64,000 nt of DNA. It comes from Diospyros lotus. Its lineage: Eukaryota; Streptophyta; Magnoliopsida; Ericales; Ebenaceae. Position numbers and translations under genes: made by a program. This document shows, one piece after another, positions 47,669 through 59,790 of this stretch. The number at the start of each line of letters is the position of its first letter. The first letter of the stretch is position 1. The DNA is taken from the NCBI RefSeq assembly GCF_014633365.1, contig NC_068351.1, positions 13,026,907-13,090,906 of the forward strand. The letters are read 5' to 3'. The notes under the pieces are model-generated. The model was not told the origin of the DNA, did not search any database, and saw only the letters and a list, made by a program, of their open reading frames with translations.

Positions 47669-50600
47669 ATGATCCCACAATCAACCCGGGGTTGGGCTCT
47701 GCTCGGTGCCCTCGTTGCCTCTCGCTTTTAAACCCTAACTCCGTATGCTTCCCTCTCTCTGTCTATATGTATGTGTACTTATCTGTGCAACTGTGAACCG
47801 ATTTACTTGTTATCTGAGATGTGGATTTCTTTTTTCTTTCTTTCGTTTTTTTCTTTTTTTGATTCCTTTTATGCAGGAGCAAGGCGAATGGACCATTACT
47901 TCTGTTCTACATGACGCTACGGCTGTGGTAGTTAATCTCATTCTCATCTATGCACCCACACGCACACACGTAACTAGATGTGCGTGGTAATGCCGTATTG
48001 AGATGTTCAAGTATCAATTTGTGTTTCAGTATTGCCACGCCTTTTTTTGATTCAAGACTTGAGTGGTGTTATATATATGTATATGCATGCGCATGATATT
48101 TGTGAATTTGTGAGTTTTATACCCTGGAACTTTTTTTTAGATTCAACATATGAATTTGTGGACTTTGTTATATATTTCTTTGCATACGCTAAAAAAAAAA
48201 AAAAAAAATCTCTATCCAAGCTCTAGGAACATCCTTGTACTTGCCTCGAGTCACTTGTGTTTCTTTCTGTGTTAGTGCATGTCATCTGTTGCATGATGTG
48301 TATATGAAATGTAAGATTGGATTAGCAATAATAAGTGCAAAGATTATCACAAAATAATATGTATGTTGATATAAAAGGAAATTTACATATCGGTTGTTAG
48401 TAACATCCTGTAATGTGTATTTTCTCTATACTTTCTCCTTCTTTTATTACATTACTAATTGTTGTTGCTCAACTACAACAATGAATTTATAGATGGAAAA
48501 TCGTTTAGGATGACCCATGCGTGGCTTATCCGAACAATGGGCGACTCTCACTGGGTGAAATGGTAGTGATGGGTGACTTCTCCGAGCGACAGATGACTCT
48601 TTTGAGCGATGGATGACCTGTTTGAAAAGAAGATCGATTACATGCCCACGATCGCCCGTGCTCGTGTCCACATCCGCTCGCGCTCGCGTCCATGCTCGCG
48701 CTTGCGCATGTCAGTGCCACCATCACCCTAGAGTAGGGGTAACCCGAGGGTGCCATGAATGCGTGCAAGCGCCCACGTGCCTGCTCCTATGCGCCCATGT
48801 GTCGACAACCACGCGTCCGCGTGCCTGCACTCGCGTGCCAACACCTTCAAGAGACCCGGTCAAAGCTACCCCCATGAGACCCTGTCAAAACCACCTCCGA
48901 GGTTCTCGCCAAAAAGATCGGGTCACCCGCCACTTGGTAGCCTCTTCCATTGCTATAAATAAGGGGGTCCTCCTCCCTATTCGGTATGCAATTTCGCACA
49001 CTCATATTTCCTTCTTGCATTTAATCATTCTACTTTCACGAGAGGTTGATTTAAGCATCGGAGGGTTTGCGCAAGGATTCTCACTTGCGCCCATTCCAAA
49101 CTGGTCGTTTATCACTCAAAAGAGTCATCTATTGCTTGGAGGAGTCACCCATCACTACCATTTCTCCTTGGGAGAGTCACCCATTGTTCGGATAAGCCAC
49201 ACGTGGGTAATCCTAAGGCGGTTTTCCATCTACAAATTCATTATTGTAGTTGAGCAACAACACTAACTGAAAAGAATCCTGTAATACTGGTAGGAGAAAA
49301 TCTTTCTTGTGATAATTTCATGTGGTATGTGAGAAAAAAGAACAGTTCTTCCTGATTTGGGTTTATAATGTAACTTTAGTGAAGCATTGTAGCCATAGTT
49401 TGGAGTGCTGGACCTCTCTCTCTCTCTCTCGTTATGGAAGACATTGTGGATATTTAGGCCCAAAAATTCAAGAGCATGTTCATTTGTTGAAAACATTTTC
49501 TAATTTTTCAACTCCAATTTTCAATTGAATGATTGAATTTCTAATTAGAAAATAAAAACTCAAATTTCTAAGTTTTCAACTTTATACTGTGAATGGAAAG
49601 ACATCAAACATATGTTTTCTAAATTTTCTGGAAATGAATGTTATTGCTTTTTGAAACATAAAATGTTAGGGCATATTTAGTTGTAAAATTGAAGTTGAAA
49701 AATTAGAAAATGTTTTGTACAACTGAACAGGCCCAATGTTTTTGTTTTTTTCTTTTAAGTTTCAATCTGTATTTTATACATTATTATTGTGGAAATTTGA
49801 TTTACAGTAGTTTATTAACCCAATGGCAAATCTCACATCCGTATTCCCTTGCCAATTCTGCGCTCATGGGTTTGAATCACACTTCCAGGTCCCAGGGAGT
49901 TTGGCCCTCTGATATATGAAAAAACAAGGATTGCTAAAATGTAAAATAGTTACTCCCTAAATGTCAACTTATCTTTTCTAGGAACATGGTTTTCATCTAT
50001 TGTTACTTGTGTTTTATTTTACTTACTGAAAAAAGGAATCTAAATGTTTTTAAGACCTTTGGAAAATTACAAAGTATATCCTTTTTATGTTTATAAAATT
50101 CAAATCTCTATTTTGGGTTATTTATGATTGTAAAAATGTGACTAACCACAACATATTTTCTTGATTTGGGGTTTGTTAATGGCAGTGCGCCACTTTATGG
50201 ATTTTGTGGTATAGGTTGTTGTTCTCTCAGGTTTTTGCATATCATGCCTACATGGTGACCTTTAAGGCTTTGGAACCATTCTTTGTGAGATTTGTATTTC
50301 CTGTTTGATGGATAAGAAAACTGTGGACTGGGTTGTAGGGAACATCTGATTGTAATGGAGCTCAATCATTCTGATATTTTGACTTTGATACTTGTGCATT
50401 CTTTAGCTTATTGGCCTTTCCCTTGGCCTTCTGAAAGCTTGTAGGAATATTTGGCATGAAAAGGTTGGCGTGCATTTTTCTGAACTGTTTAGTCTTTTGC
50501 TGGTTTGTGGTAGTCCATATACTGGTGAGTGTACATTGGAAGCACTTGACTTTTAGTACTCAGTAACATGGCGCTTGACATTATCTTTCTGTGATGACTT

Positions 50601-52808
50601 GGAACACTGGAAACAATGCTGCTTAGCTGTGTTTTTGATAATCTCTGTCCTTTTGCTAAGTAACCAGATGATAAAGAGTGATGAAGGTAGTGCTCTGTCA
50701 TTCTTGACCATTCAAATAACTACTATACATTGCTGTGATGTCGAAGAATTGGCTAACCAGTTTCTCAAGCATTCATTTTTAAGGGGCCTTAAAAAAATAT
50801 GTCCATTCTCTTGAGTAATTTTGCATCAGTTTGGTCTTCTACCTTTTTCTTTCTTTTTTCTTGCTTTCGGGGAGTGGGTCAAGTTGCAACCAGTGATATA
50901 TTGTTAGTAAGTCATCTTGATGAACTAAATGTGCAAAAACATATGGATATTGGTGCATTAAGATGTAGTAGTGGTAATTAATATTGTTACTCAGTAATAT
51001 CATAGTTGTCAAAGGCACAAGACGCATTGAGACACAAATTAGTGCTTGGGGCCTAGACCTGAGGTGCAAGGCACAGGGCAAAGTGCGAGCCTCAGGCACA
51101 TGAGGTGCACATTTATTCAAAATGCTTATAAAATACTTATACACTATTATTTTTAAACTCATAAAATATTATTGCAAACTCACAAGGAGATACTTGCAAT
51201 GCAAACTCATAAAATCATAAATGATAAATAACCAACCCTATGCTAACAACTAATATTATTGCTGAACAACAATTAGTTTCTTCTAACTGCAAAAGATATT
51301 AGAGAAAAGAAAAAATTATAAGAGAACACACTGCAAAAAATAATTACGGGAAAACAATTAATTTCTTCTAGTTTCTTTTGCAATTAGAAGAAAGGAACAG
51401 AATTGCGGTGCGGCATAACACACAGCCAAAACAGTTACCAACAAACAATTAGTTTCTTTTAAATTTCAAAATAAATGAGAAGAGAGAAAAAAAATCAGTA
51501 CAGCACACAAGGAAAACACTTGTTTCTTAGCAATTAGTTTCTTCTAAATTGCAACAGAAATTAGAAGAAAGAAAAAAATAGTTTAGAGTAGAACATACAG
51601 TGAAAAAAAATTATAACAAAGAATTAGTATCTTCTAACTTGCAAAAGAAATTATAAGAAAGAAACAAAAAATGAAGCAGAACACAGACTTGAGTAGTTCT
51701 CCAGCAAGTGAACACCACTGCCAAAGGATCCTGGTGAGTGGGAGATTTGGCCAATCTCTGACTTGGACCGCTAGGTTCGTCTCTCACCAATATACAAGAA
51801 TATGCAATCAAATCAACAAGAAATGAAATCTAAGATGACAAATTGACAAGAAATAGGGTTTTAATACATTTATATATACAAGCTATGTGCCTCAAGCTTG
51901 CCAGTGTGCCCCAGTGGTGATGAGGTGCACAGAACTGTGCCTCTGTGGCCTCTCGCACCTAGGCATGCCTCAGGTGTGCCTTTGACAACTGAGTAATATT
52001 GATAATTAAAGACCCTGATGAATTAAATGTGCAAAAACACAAGGATATTGGTGCATAAACATGCAGTACTGGTTAACATTACCCAGCTATATCCTTTCTT
52101 TGACTTTATCATGGACCTCATTCATATATAAATTGACCCATTAAAACCAGTATTTGTGATCATTTCTGGGAGTTCTTCTCTGTCTCTTGTTGAGTGGACA
52201 ACTTGTCCAAAATTCAAAGAGTTTGCTTGGAGGGATGATTTCTATAGATATTTTGAGTCATAATGTGCCCATATCTTGGCAGAAGCAACTTTTCTTTGTA
52301 CTGCCTTTTCTTTTTGACATTGCTTGTACTTTCAATTGAATAGGCTGGATCTGGCATTGGTGGAATGCTTAGTGCAATTCATGGTTTTAATACAGGTAAG
52401 ACAAATATTTATTTTCATGTCCTTGTTTTCTATGTTTTGATTTTTTCAATGTCTTTTACATTTATCTATTCACTTATTGCACATTACTAACTGATTTCAG
52501 GGATCCCATATGTTCAGAAACATGTTAAGGGACCAAAGTGGCTTCATTTTCTTATTGGGGTATGTTGATTCCATTATGCCTGTCTAGTTGTTTTGCCTAT
52601 GTTTCTGGGTTTTTACATGCAGTAATCAAGCTTTCAAATTGCCCTAGATATAAATGACATTTCATTTTAGTTGCATGATTTTCTTCTGTGCGTCTTTTTT
52701 GGCTCATGCAAACTGTGTAGTCTTTTACTTCGTTTTTCTTTTTTTAATTTTTTACTGATCAGGTTCCTCCACTGCTAATGTTCTCTGCTGCAAGTGCTTC
52801 ATTTGGAG
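47669..52808 (+). CDS. Small conserved membrane protein of unknown function, partial gene
   Basis: Four exons splice in frame: 47877-47969 (EQGEWTITSVLHDATAVVVN and onward to IYAPTRTH), 52344-52395 (AGSGIGGMLSAIHGFNT), 52501-52559 (GIPYVQKHVKGPKWLHFLIG) and 52763-52808 (VPPLLMFSAASASFG, phase 1). All have AG acceptors and GT donors. A candidate first exon from ATG 47669 reads MIPQSTRGWALLGALVASRF then TAA. It joins in frame only through a weak donor (CTC|GTTGCC at 47714), so the start is uncertain. Short hydrophobic segments and a Gly-rich GSGIGGM motif suggest a small multipass membrane protein. I do not recognise the family. Later exons must lie beyond the transposon cluster, to the right of the window. 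Confidence 0.72.
48461..49261. mobile_element. Element with about 165-bp terminal inverted repeats
   Basis: The left arm 48461-48628 (GTTGTTGCTCAACTACAACA, then TGGCTTATCCGAACAATGGG) is the inverted counterpart of the right arm 49096-49261. The flanks ACTAATT (48454-48460) and ACTAACT (49262-49268) suggest a 7-bp duplication. The GC-rich centre ends with TATAAATAAGGGGG (48955-48968) and then GCATCGGAGGGTTTGCGCAAGG (near 49055), an LTR-U5-like motif. It could be a foldback or Mutator-like element, or an LTR-derived palindrome. It lies in the 4.4-kb intron of the membrane-protein gene. Confidence 0.68.
49472..49734. mobile_element. MITE-like inverted repeat
   Basis: GAGCATGTTCATTTGTTG and AAAACATTTTCTAATTTTTC at the left are inverted at the right (GAAAAATTAGAAAATGTTTTG, then CAACTGAACAGGCCC). 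No convincing target duplication was identified. It lies in the same intron. Confidence 0.6.
49735..50918. other. Intronic sequence without recognisable features
   Basis: This part of the 4.4-kb intron shows no coding sequence that can be joined to the neighbouring exons and no assignable repeat. Confidence 0.5.
51002..51991. mobile_element. TIR element with 9-bp target duplication (Mutator-like)
   Basis: The ends ATAGTTGTCAAAGGCAC and, as reverse complement, CAGTTGTCAAAGGCAC are inverted repeats. AGTAATATC (50993-51001) and AGTAATATT (51992-52000) form a 9-bp duplication with one mismatch. The interior has repeated words (CAATTAGTTTCTTCTAA, three or more times) and no gene. It lies in the long intron of the membrane-protein gene. 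Confidence 0.75.
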
Positions 52809-53133
52809 GTATGCACAATCCACTTTGTTTTAAGTGTATTATTTTTCTGATATATAATAGATCTTCAAAATGTATCTTCAAACTGTCTGGTGGAGTTTGA
52901 CATTACATTGATTGCTATAAGTAGATCCCTTGTGCATTTTAAGGCATTCTTAAGAAAACTTGTGATGTAGATGAGGGGATCTAATTGCTTTAGAATTTTA
53001 CAGTTTGAATTATTTTGGAATTTGTATATACCTAGGAACTTTGGAGGATTTAGAATTTGATCTCCAAGAGCTTATGGAAATATGTACTGACAACTTGACA
53101 TAAAAGATGGTGAAAGAGAAAGAAAAATAGGAA

Positions 53134-53990
53134 TTGGAGTAAAGTGAAGTGGATAAAAGACAAATACTGGAAGGTTATGGTAAATGAGGCAACTATCAAG
53201 GAGAGATTGGAGGAGTACTTCTATATGCTGTACAATGAATTTGGAGAATCAAAATTATGTTGGGACATTTCAATAAATTTGAATTATAGATATGGCATGC
53301 AAGCTAGAATTCATGTAGCCAACCCCATAGAGTGGAATAGAGGTTGATGTGTTGTTATATATATATATATCTATGTATTTGTCTAAAAGAAGTGAAACAA
53401 TTTATAAAATAAATGAAGAATGTTAAAACAATGTTTAACATCTTTATAGAAATATAAAAATGAATGGGGGAAAAGACACTTTATAGCCAACAAAATTATT
53501 TAACATGATCCTTAAAAAGAAGAGAATGCTTGATGAGTGAAACAGAACATTCTAGTGCCCATTAACAAAAATAAAGGATATGTTCAGAGTTTTGACAATT
53601 ATAGAGAAATCAAACTAACAAACTGAACCATGAAATTATGGGATATGTTAACTGAGCAAAGGAAAAGAAGAATATTCAAAATCTTTGAAAGCTAATTTGA
53701 TGTTAGGCCTGGTAGGTTAACAATGGAAGTTACCTATTTGTTGAGGTGCTTAATGAGGAAGTTAGAGATAACAACAAAAATTATGTCCACAAGCCTTAAT
53801 CTCACTAGGAGGTGGGGTTAGCAAGGGTTAGAGATAAATGGAAGAATTTACATCTTGTGTTTGTAGACTTGAGAAAGACTTGTGATGAAGTCTTAGAGCA
53901 ATCTTGTGGAAGGTTTTAAAAGCAAAGGGAGTTTGGGTTGTTTATGTTCAAGTTATTTAAAGCATATATTATATGACAAAAATGTGTGTT
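53134..53990 (+). pseudogene. RTE-type LINE ORF2 fragments
   Basis: 53144-53240 encodes IKDKYWKVMVNEATIKERLEE, the linker before RT in RTE LINEs. 53280-53345 encodes ARIHVANPIEWNRG, the ORF2 C-terminal tail. 53560-53960 encodes, with frame breaks, LVPI-KNKGY, FDNYREIKLTN, MKLWDMLTEQRKRR, VRPGRLTMEVTYLLRCLMRK and FVDLRKTCDEVLE, the first RT blocks. So two overlapping fragments or a rearranged copy are present. The catalytic FADD region is absent. Confidence 0.62.
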
Positions 53991-54109
53991 AGGACATGTA
54001 AGGGAGATATTAATTTTTTAGGACTTGTTAGAACATGCAAAATACTTTCTTATGAGAGAAGAAGACTGCTTATGCTGTATGGATTGTAAAATTATATATA
54101 GAGAATACT

Positions 54110-54885
54110 TGACTACTCAACATAGACTTATGATCATTGACATATTTCATGATCCCTTCCTTAGACACGATGTGACCTAAGAATGCCACATTGTCTAACC
54201 AAAACTCACGCTTGAAGAACTTGGTATATAGCTCATGTTCTCGTAAGGTGTGCAATACAATCTTAAGATGTCGCCTATGTTCCTAATGACTCTCAGAGAA
54301 AATCAGTATGTCTCAATAAACATGATGACAACTTGGTTAGATAAGGTTTAACACCTTGTTCATTAGGTTCATAAATGTTCTTGAGGCATTTGTCAGATCA
54401 AATGACATCACTACAAGCTCGTAATTTTTGTAGTAGGTCCTAAAGGTGGTCTTAGGAATATCTTCTTTCCTAATACATAGTTGGTGATGTCCTAACTTTC
54501 AGATTAATCTTAGAAAAACATTAGGCCCCTTCTAATTTGATCGAATAAGCCATTTATTTGAGGCAATGTATATTTGTTATGTATGATGGCTTTGTTCAAT
54601 TGCCTATAGTCAATACAAAGTCTCATTGACCCATGATTCTTCATAAAGAGTACAGGTGCTACTTACATTGAGGTACTCGAACAAATGAAACCTTTATCCA
54701 ATTAGACTTGAATTTGCACCTTGAGTTCCTTTAGCTTAATTGGAGCCATACGATATGGAGGTATCAAAGTGGGTCAGGCTTCTAGGGCTAAATCAATACA
54801 AAATCCTATATCACATTATGGAGGTAGTCATAATAGGTTATTAGGGAGCACGTTTGGAAAATCCCTTACTATAGGCATTTGTTTT
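54110..54885 (-). pseudogene. RT part of the host gypsy element (left of the copia insertion)
   Basis: 54255-54115 reads LYTKFFKREFWLDNVAFLGH then IVSKEGI, the standard gypsy RT block before RNase H. Farther right the frame is broken by many stops but still shows RT-like order. It ends at the copia target site GTTTT (54881-54885). Confidence 0.7.
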
Positions 54886-55041
54886 TGTGAAACTTAGGAA
54901 GAAAACTTAGCTTTTAATATGTATATTTCACTTAACTTAAATTCATAGACTATACACCTATATATATATATATACACAAATACAATGGGCCATGGGCTCT
55001 AACATAGGATAAACCCTAGACTATAACCATATAACTCAACA
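54886..55041 (-). repeat. 3' LTR of copia element 2
   Basis: It begins TGTGAAACTTAGGAAGAAAA and ends ...CATATAACTCAACA. It has an internal (TA)n tract slightly longer than in its partner. At 156 bp it is a very short LTR. Confidence 0.93.
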
Positions 55042-55048
55042 CTCCCTC

Positions 55049-58000
55049 TCAAGTTGGAGCATATATATCATATGCGCTAAGCTTGTTACAAATGTGCTCA
55101 ATTCGAGGACCCCTGAGAGACTTAGTGAAGACATCTGCTAACTGGTCATTGGAATTAACAAAATCTGTGGTAATGCAGCTAGATAAAATTTTCTCTCAGA
55201 TGAAGTGACAATCTATCTCGATATGTTTGGTCCTCTCATGAAAGACTGGATTGGAAGCAATATGTAATGCAACTTGATTGTCGCAAATTAATTTCATTTG
55301 TGATATCTCCCCAAACTTGAGCTCCTGAATCAATTGTTTTAACCAGATAAATTCACACGTTGCCAAGGCCATAGCACGATATTCTGCTTCTGCACTCGAC
55401 CTAGCAACCACCTCCTGCTTCTTACTTTACCAAGATACTAGGTTTCCTCCAACCAGAACACAATATCTTGACGGATACCGTCTATCAGAATGAGAACCTA
55501 CCCAATCAGCATCAGAATATCCAACTACTTGAGTATGATCTCTGTCCTCGTACAATAGTCCTCTACCTGGAGCTCCCTTAATATACCTGAGAATCTGAAC
55601 TACCGCATCCTAGTGGTTATCATAAGTAGACTGTAAAAACTGACTGACAACACTGACTAAGAAAGAAATATCTGGGTGAGTGATAGTGAGATAATTAAGT
55701 TTTCCGACTAGCTTACGGTATCTTCCAGGATCAGCAAGAGGCTCCCCCTGTCCTGGTAAGACCTTTACATTAGGGTCCATAGGAGAATCTATAGGTTTAC
55801 AATCAAGCATCCCAGTTTCTTCTAGAATGTCTTAACACATACTTTCGTTGAGAGATAACAATGCCAGAACTGGACCGAGCAACTTCTATGCCAAGAAAGT
55901 ATTTAAGTAACCCCAAGTCTTTAGTCTGAAAATGATGGAAAAGATGTTTCTTCAACTGAATAATACCATCTTGATCATCACCTGTAATAACAATATCATC
56001 CACATAGATAACCAAGTATATACACCTCCCCTGTGATGTATGTTTATAAAAAATCGAATGATCAGACTCACTACGAGTCATACCAAAGTCTTGAATTACA
56101 GTACTGAAACGACCAAACCAGGCTCGAGGAGATTGCTTCAACCCATATAGTGACCGACGGAGTTTACAAACTTGCCCAGACTCTCCCTGAGAAACAAACC
56201 CTAGAGGTTGCTCCATATAAATCTCCTCCTGAAGCTCACCATGTAAGAAGGCATTCTTAATGTCCAGTTGATACAACGGCCAGTGGCACATAGTTGCTAT
56301 AGAGAGAAACAAACGCATAGAGGACATCTTAGCAACATGGGAAAAAATGTCACCATAGTCAAGGCCATAAACCTAAGTATACCCTTTGACAACCAAATGG
56401 GCCTTAAGGCGATCAACCTGACCATCATGACCCACCTTAACAGTATAGATCCACTGACAGCCGACGAGATTTCCTTGGGGGTAAAGGAACCAAATCCCAA
56501 GTATCATTGGAATGCAAAGCAGTCATCTCATCCACCATTGCTTGTCGCCACCTCAGATCAGAAAGTGCCTCACTAACAGTCTTAGGTACTAAAACAGAGG
56601 ATAAGGAAGACACAAAAGCACAAAAAGGAGACGAGAGACTGTGATAGCTAAGAAAATTATAAATGGGGTGAGGATTGCGAGAAGAACGGGTGCCTTTCCG
56701 AAGGGCAATAGGAAGCAGATCCTCAAAGGGCAGGATCGCGGCTGGTGGAGAAACTGGAGCAGGATGTGAGGCAGGAGGAGTCGCCGAAGTACTAGGAGAT
56801 ACAGGAGAAGGTGCAGGAACAACATCTCCACTGAGAGGAGACCAAGGCTGATGATGCCGATGATAAACCTGCAAGGGGGTAGAAGAAGGAATAGGGAGAA
56901 TAGGAGGAGGAGGACTCGTGGGAAAAGGGATGGCCTCAAAAATGGGTTGACACTTGGAAGGAGGCGAAGAGTAGAAAGGAGACGACTCAAAGAAGGTAAC
57001 ATCTGCCGAAAGAAAATAGCGGCGGGTGTCAAGAGAATAACACCGATAACCCTTTTGAAGACGAGAGTAACCAAGAAAAATGCACTTGATGGATCGAGTA
57101 GGCATTTTATCTTGACTGGGAGACAGGTTATGGACAAAGCAGGTGCAACCAAAGACACGGGGAGGAAGAATATATAATGGTTGATTAGGAAACAAGAGGG
57201 AGTGAGGAATCTGGTGCTGAAGAACCGAAGAGGGCATCCTGTTAATGAGATAGCAAGCAATAAGGACAGCTTCAGCTCAAAAGCGAAAGGGGACATGATG
57301 ATGTAGAAGAAGAGTGCGAGCAGTTTCCATCAAATGTCTATTTTTATGCTCAGCAACCCCATTCTGCTGTGGTGTATATGCATAAGGCGACTGATGCAAG
57401 ATCCATTGAGAAGACATAAAGGTAGTAAAGGGAAGAGAAAAATACTCAGGGACATTGTCACTGCGCAATACTTGGACAGAGGTATGAAATTGCGTTTTGA
57501 TTTCAGCACAAAAGGATTCAAAAATTGAGAATAACTCAGAATAATTTTTCATTAAATTTAATCATGTGCAACGAGAATAATCGTCGATAAACGTTACAAA
57601 ATATTGAAAACCCAAAACAGACACGACACGATTAGGACCCCAGACATCGGAATGAACTAAAGCAAACGGGGACACAGCCCGATTATTGACACGCTTTGGA
57701 AAAGAAGTGCGAGACTATTTTCCAAGTTGACAAGACTCACAATGAAAAGACGACAAAGTAGATAAACTGGGGACCATCTTTTGAAACTTAGCCAAACTAG
57801 GATGTCCCAAACGATTGTGGAGAAGAGCAGGAGACTCAGTTACCGAGCAAGCAACAAGTGATGCAGGAAGGCTGAGATGATAGAGACCCTGCGACTCACA
57901 TCCGACGCTAATCATCTGTCCCGTACTGCGATCTTGGATAGTAACAGAATGATCATCGAAGGTGATAGAACAAATTAAGGCACTCGTAAGTTTACTAGCA

Positions 58001-59196
58001 AAGACAAGATTAAAGGGACAATGAGGAAGATAAAGAACAAAATCTAAAGGCAAAGAAGGGAAGGGTTCGGCAGTGCCAATAGCTTTAGCAACCGTTTTGG
58101 ACCCATTGGCTAATGTTACAGAAGGTAAAGAAATAGAATTAGTAAAATGAGAGAACAAATGAGGATTACCAGAGATATGGTTAGAAGCACCTGAGTCCAG
58201 GACCCATGGTTCCAAAGAAGATGACTGAGCTAGACAGGCAGTGGAATCACCAGTGTGGGTAATAGAACCAACTGTGGATGAGGTTTGCTGGGACGTCTTA
58301 TACTTGAGATACTCATCATAGTCAGTCCCAATGAAAATGACAGATTGCGGTGGATGATCATCAAAGGACTCAGATCGAGAATTATCAGCATGAGCAACAT
58401 TAACACGAGGAGGGCGGCCATGCAACTTATAACATTGTTCCGTAGTATGCCCCCACTTATGGCAGTAGTTACACCTGGGGTGTTTGCCTCGATTACTACG
58501 ATCTCCTCCCTATTCGCCATTACTCTGAACCTGTGAAGCCATGACTGAATGATCACCTGCAGAAGAGGGAGGCACTGTAGGAACAGATGAAACTCGAAGA
58601 AGACGAGAATACACTTCATCCATAGTAGGTACAGTAGGACTAACAAGAATTTGATCATAAACAGGAGCAAGCTCAGGACCAATGGCAGCAAGAGTACACA
58701 CCATGAAGAACTTATCCTGCTGAGCTAGATCCTTTGCAGTAGTCTTACCAACAGGTAACAAGGAGTTAAATTCAGCTTTAATAGAGGCCATCCGATCAAA
58801 AAAATCAAGAAGAGTCAAACTCTGCTGTCGTAAACTGAGCAGATTAGACACCACTAAATACAGGCTTTGAATGTCATTAGTGTATAACGCCTTGGCCTGA
58901 GCCCACAATTCACAGCATGTGGTATAGTTAGTATAGATCGGATGAAGAGAGGGATCAATTGATTGTCATAGGAGACTACACAACAGAGCATCAGCTCTCT
59001 GCCACTCAGATTTATTTGTGGTCACATTCTCGGCCTTAGTAGTTAGATGATCCTGTAAACCTTGACCCATACACCATAGTTCAACCACCTTGGACCAAGA
59101 GATATAATTGGAACTACCCATCAACTTCTCAGTAGCAATTGCTGGAGAGGGAGACAAAATACCAAAGAAGGAGCCAGATTTACTAGTACTAGCCAT
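55049..59196 (-). pseudogene. gag-pol of copia element 2, nearly full length with scattered stops
   Basis: Gag runs from ATG 59196 and has a CNYCHKWGHTTEQC zinc knuckle near 58460. The protease WVLDSGASNHISGN is near 58200. The integrase zinc motif (HNRLGHPSL...CESCQLGK) is near 57800-57720, and the core has LRSDNVPEY and TPQQNGVAEHKN near 57440-57330. RT includes LDIKNAFLHGEL (56260), SLYGLKQSPRAW and the catalytic VIYVDDIVITGDD (56000). RNase H ends with [13 protein letters not shown], then [13 protein letters not shown], near 55400-55200. Stops interrupt at about 58960, 58510, 57712, 57553, 57275, 56375, 55607, 55430 and 55193, with frameshifts near 56470 and 55832. Most stops replace Trp or Gln codons. 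Confidence 0.92.
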
Positions 59197-59622
59197 GTTG
59201 GATCAAAGGGAGCCCTACAAGATCAACAAATTTGAAACAAAAGAGTGAAGGAGGTGAGTCCAATGGTGAAGACGGCGTTGCGATCAGAGCACTGGTGAGA
59301 GAGATCGAAGCAAAAAAGTTTCCGTGAACAGTGTGAGAGAGGCGGCGCGTGGCGGTGGCAACGACGACATTCCTCCTGGGGTCAACAGATCAGAGGCCGG
59401 CGAATGCAACAGCGGTGGTGGTATGTGTGATCGGTGGCCGGACGGTGAAGACCTGATGATGACCAGTAGCGTGCGCGCGACAGAAACGCAGTGGGCAGCG
59501 ACGGTGGTGGCACAGCAGGCTGCGACGGTCGATGGCGACGTGACTGACGGTGGTTGGCGGCGGCGGCTAGGGTTTGTTTGGTGGCTGTTAGGGTTTGTAT
59601 TAAAAGCTAGGGTTTGTATTTT

Positions 59623-59635
59623 GGCTCTGATACCA
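59623..59635 (-). promoter_or_regulatory. Primer-binding site of copia element 2
   Basis: The minus strand reads TGGTATCAGAGCC, the exact initiator tRNA-Met type site, with no spacer to the LTR. An untranslated leader of about 425 bp follows before the gag ATG at 59196. Confidence 0.9.
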
Positions 59636-59785
59636 TGTGAAACTTATGAAGAAAACCTAGCTTTTAATATGTATATTTCACTTAACTTAAATTCATAGAC
59701 TATATACCTATATATATATACAAATACAATAGGCCATAGGCTCTAACATAGGATAAACCCTAGACTATAACCATATAACTCAACA
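59636..59785 (-). repeat. 5' LTR of copia element 2
   Basis: It begins TGTGAAACTTATGAAGAAAA and ends ...CATATAACTCAACA before GTTTT. The 150 bp include a TATATATATA motif that may serve as the promoter on the minus strand. Confidence 0.93.
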
Positions 59786-59790
59786 GTTTT

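Larger units (their letters stand above)
54886..59785 (-). mobile_element. Ty1/copia retrotransposon, structurally complete, nested
   Basis: LTRs 54886-55041 and 59636-59785 flank a complete gag-pol region on the minus strand. A perfect 5-bp target duplication, GTTTT, lies at 54881-54885 and 59786-59790. The primer-binding site TGGTATCAGAGCC (minus, 59635-59623) directly abuts the right LTR, and a purine tract ACTTGAGAGGGAG (minus) abuts the left LTR. Outside the TA microsatellite the LTRs differ by about five substitutions in 150 bp, so the insertion is fairly young but pol is already dead. Confidence 0.95.

Noticed and set aside
56589..57296. 235-codon minus-strand open stretch rich in Leu, Phe and Ser
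   Set aside because: It is the shifted-frame shadow of the copia 2 integrase C-terminal and linker region. The real frame (56437-57237) contains VFGCTCFVHNL and other integrase motifs.
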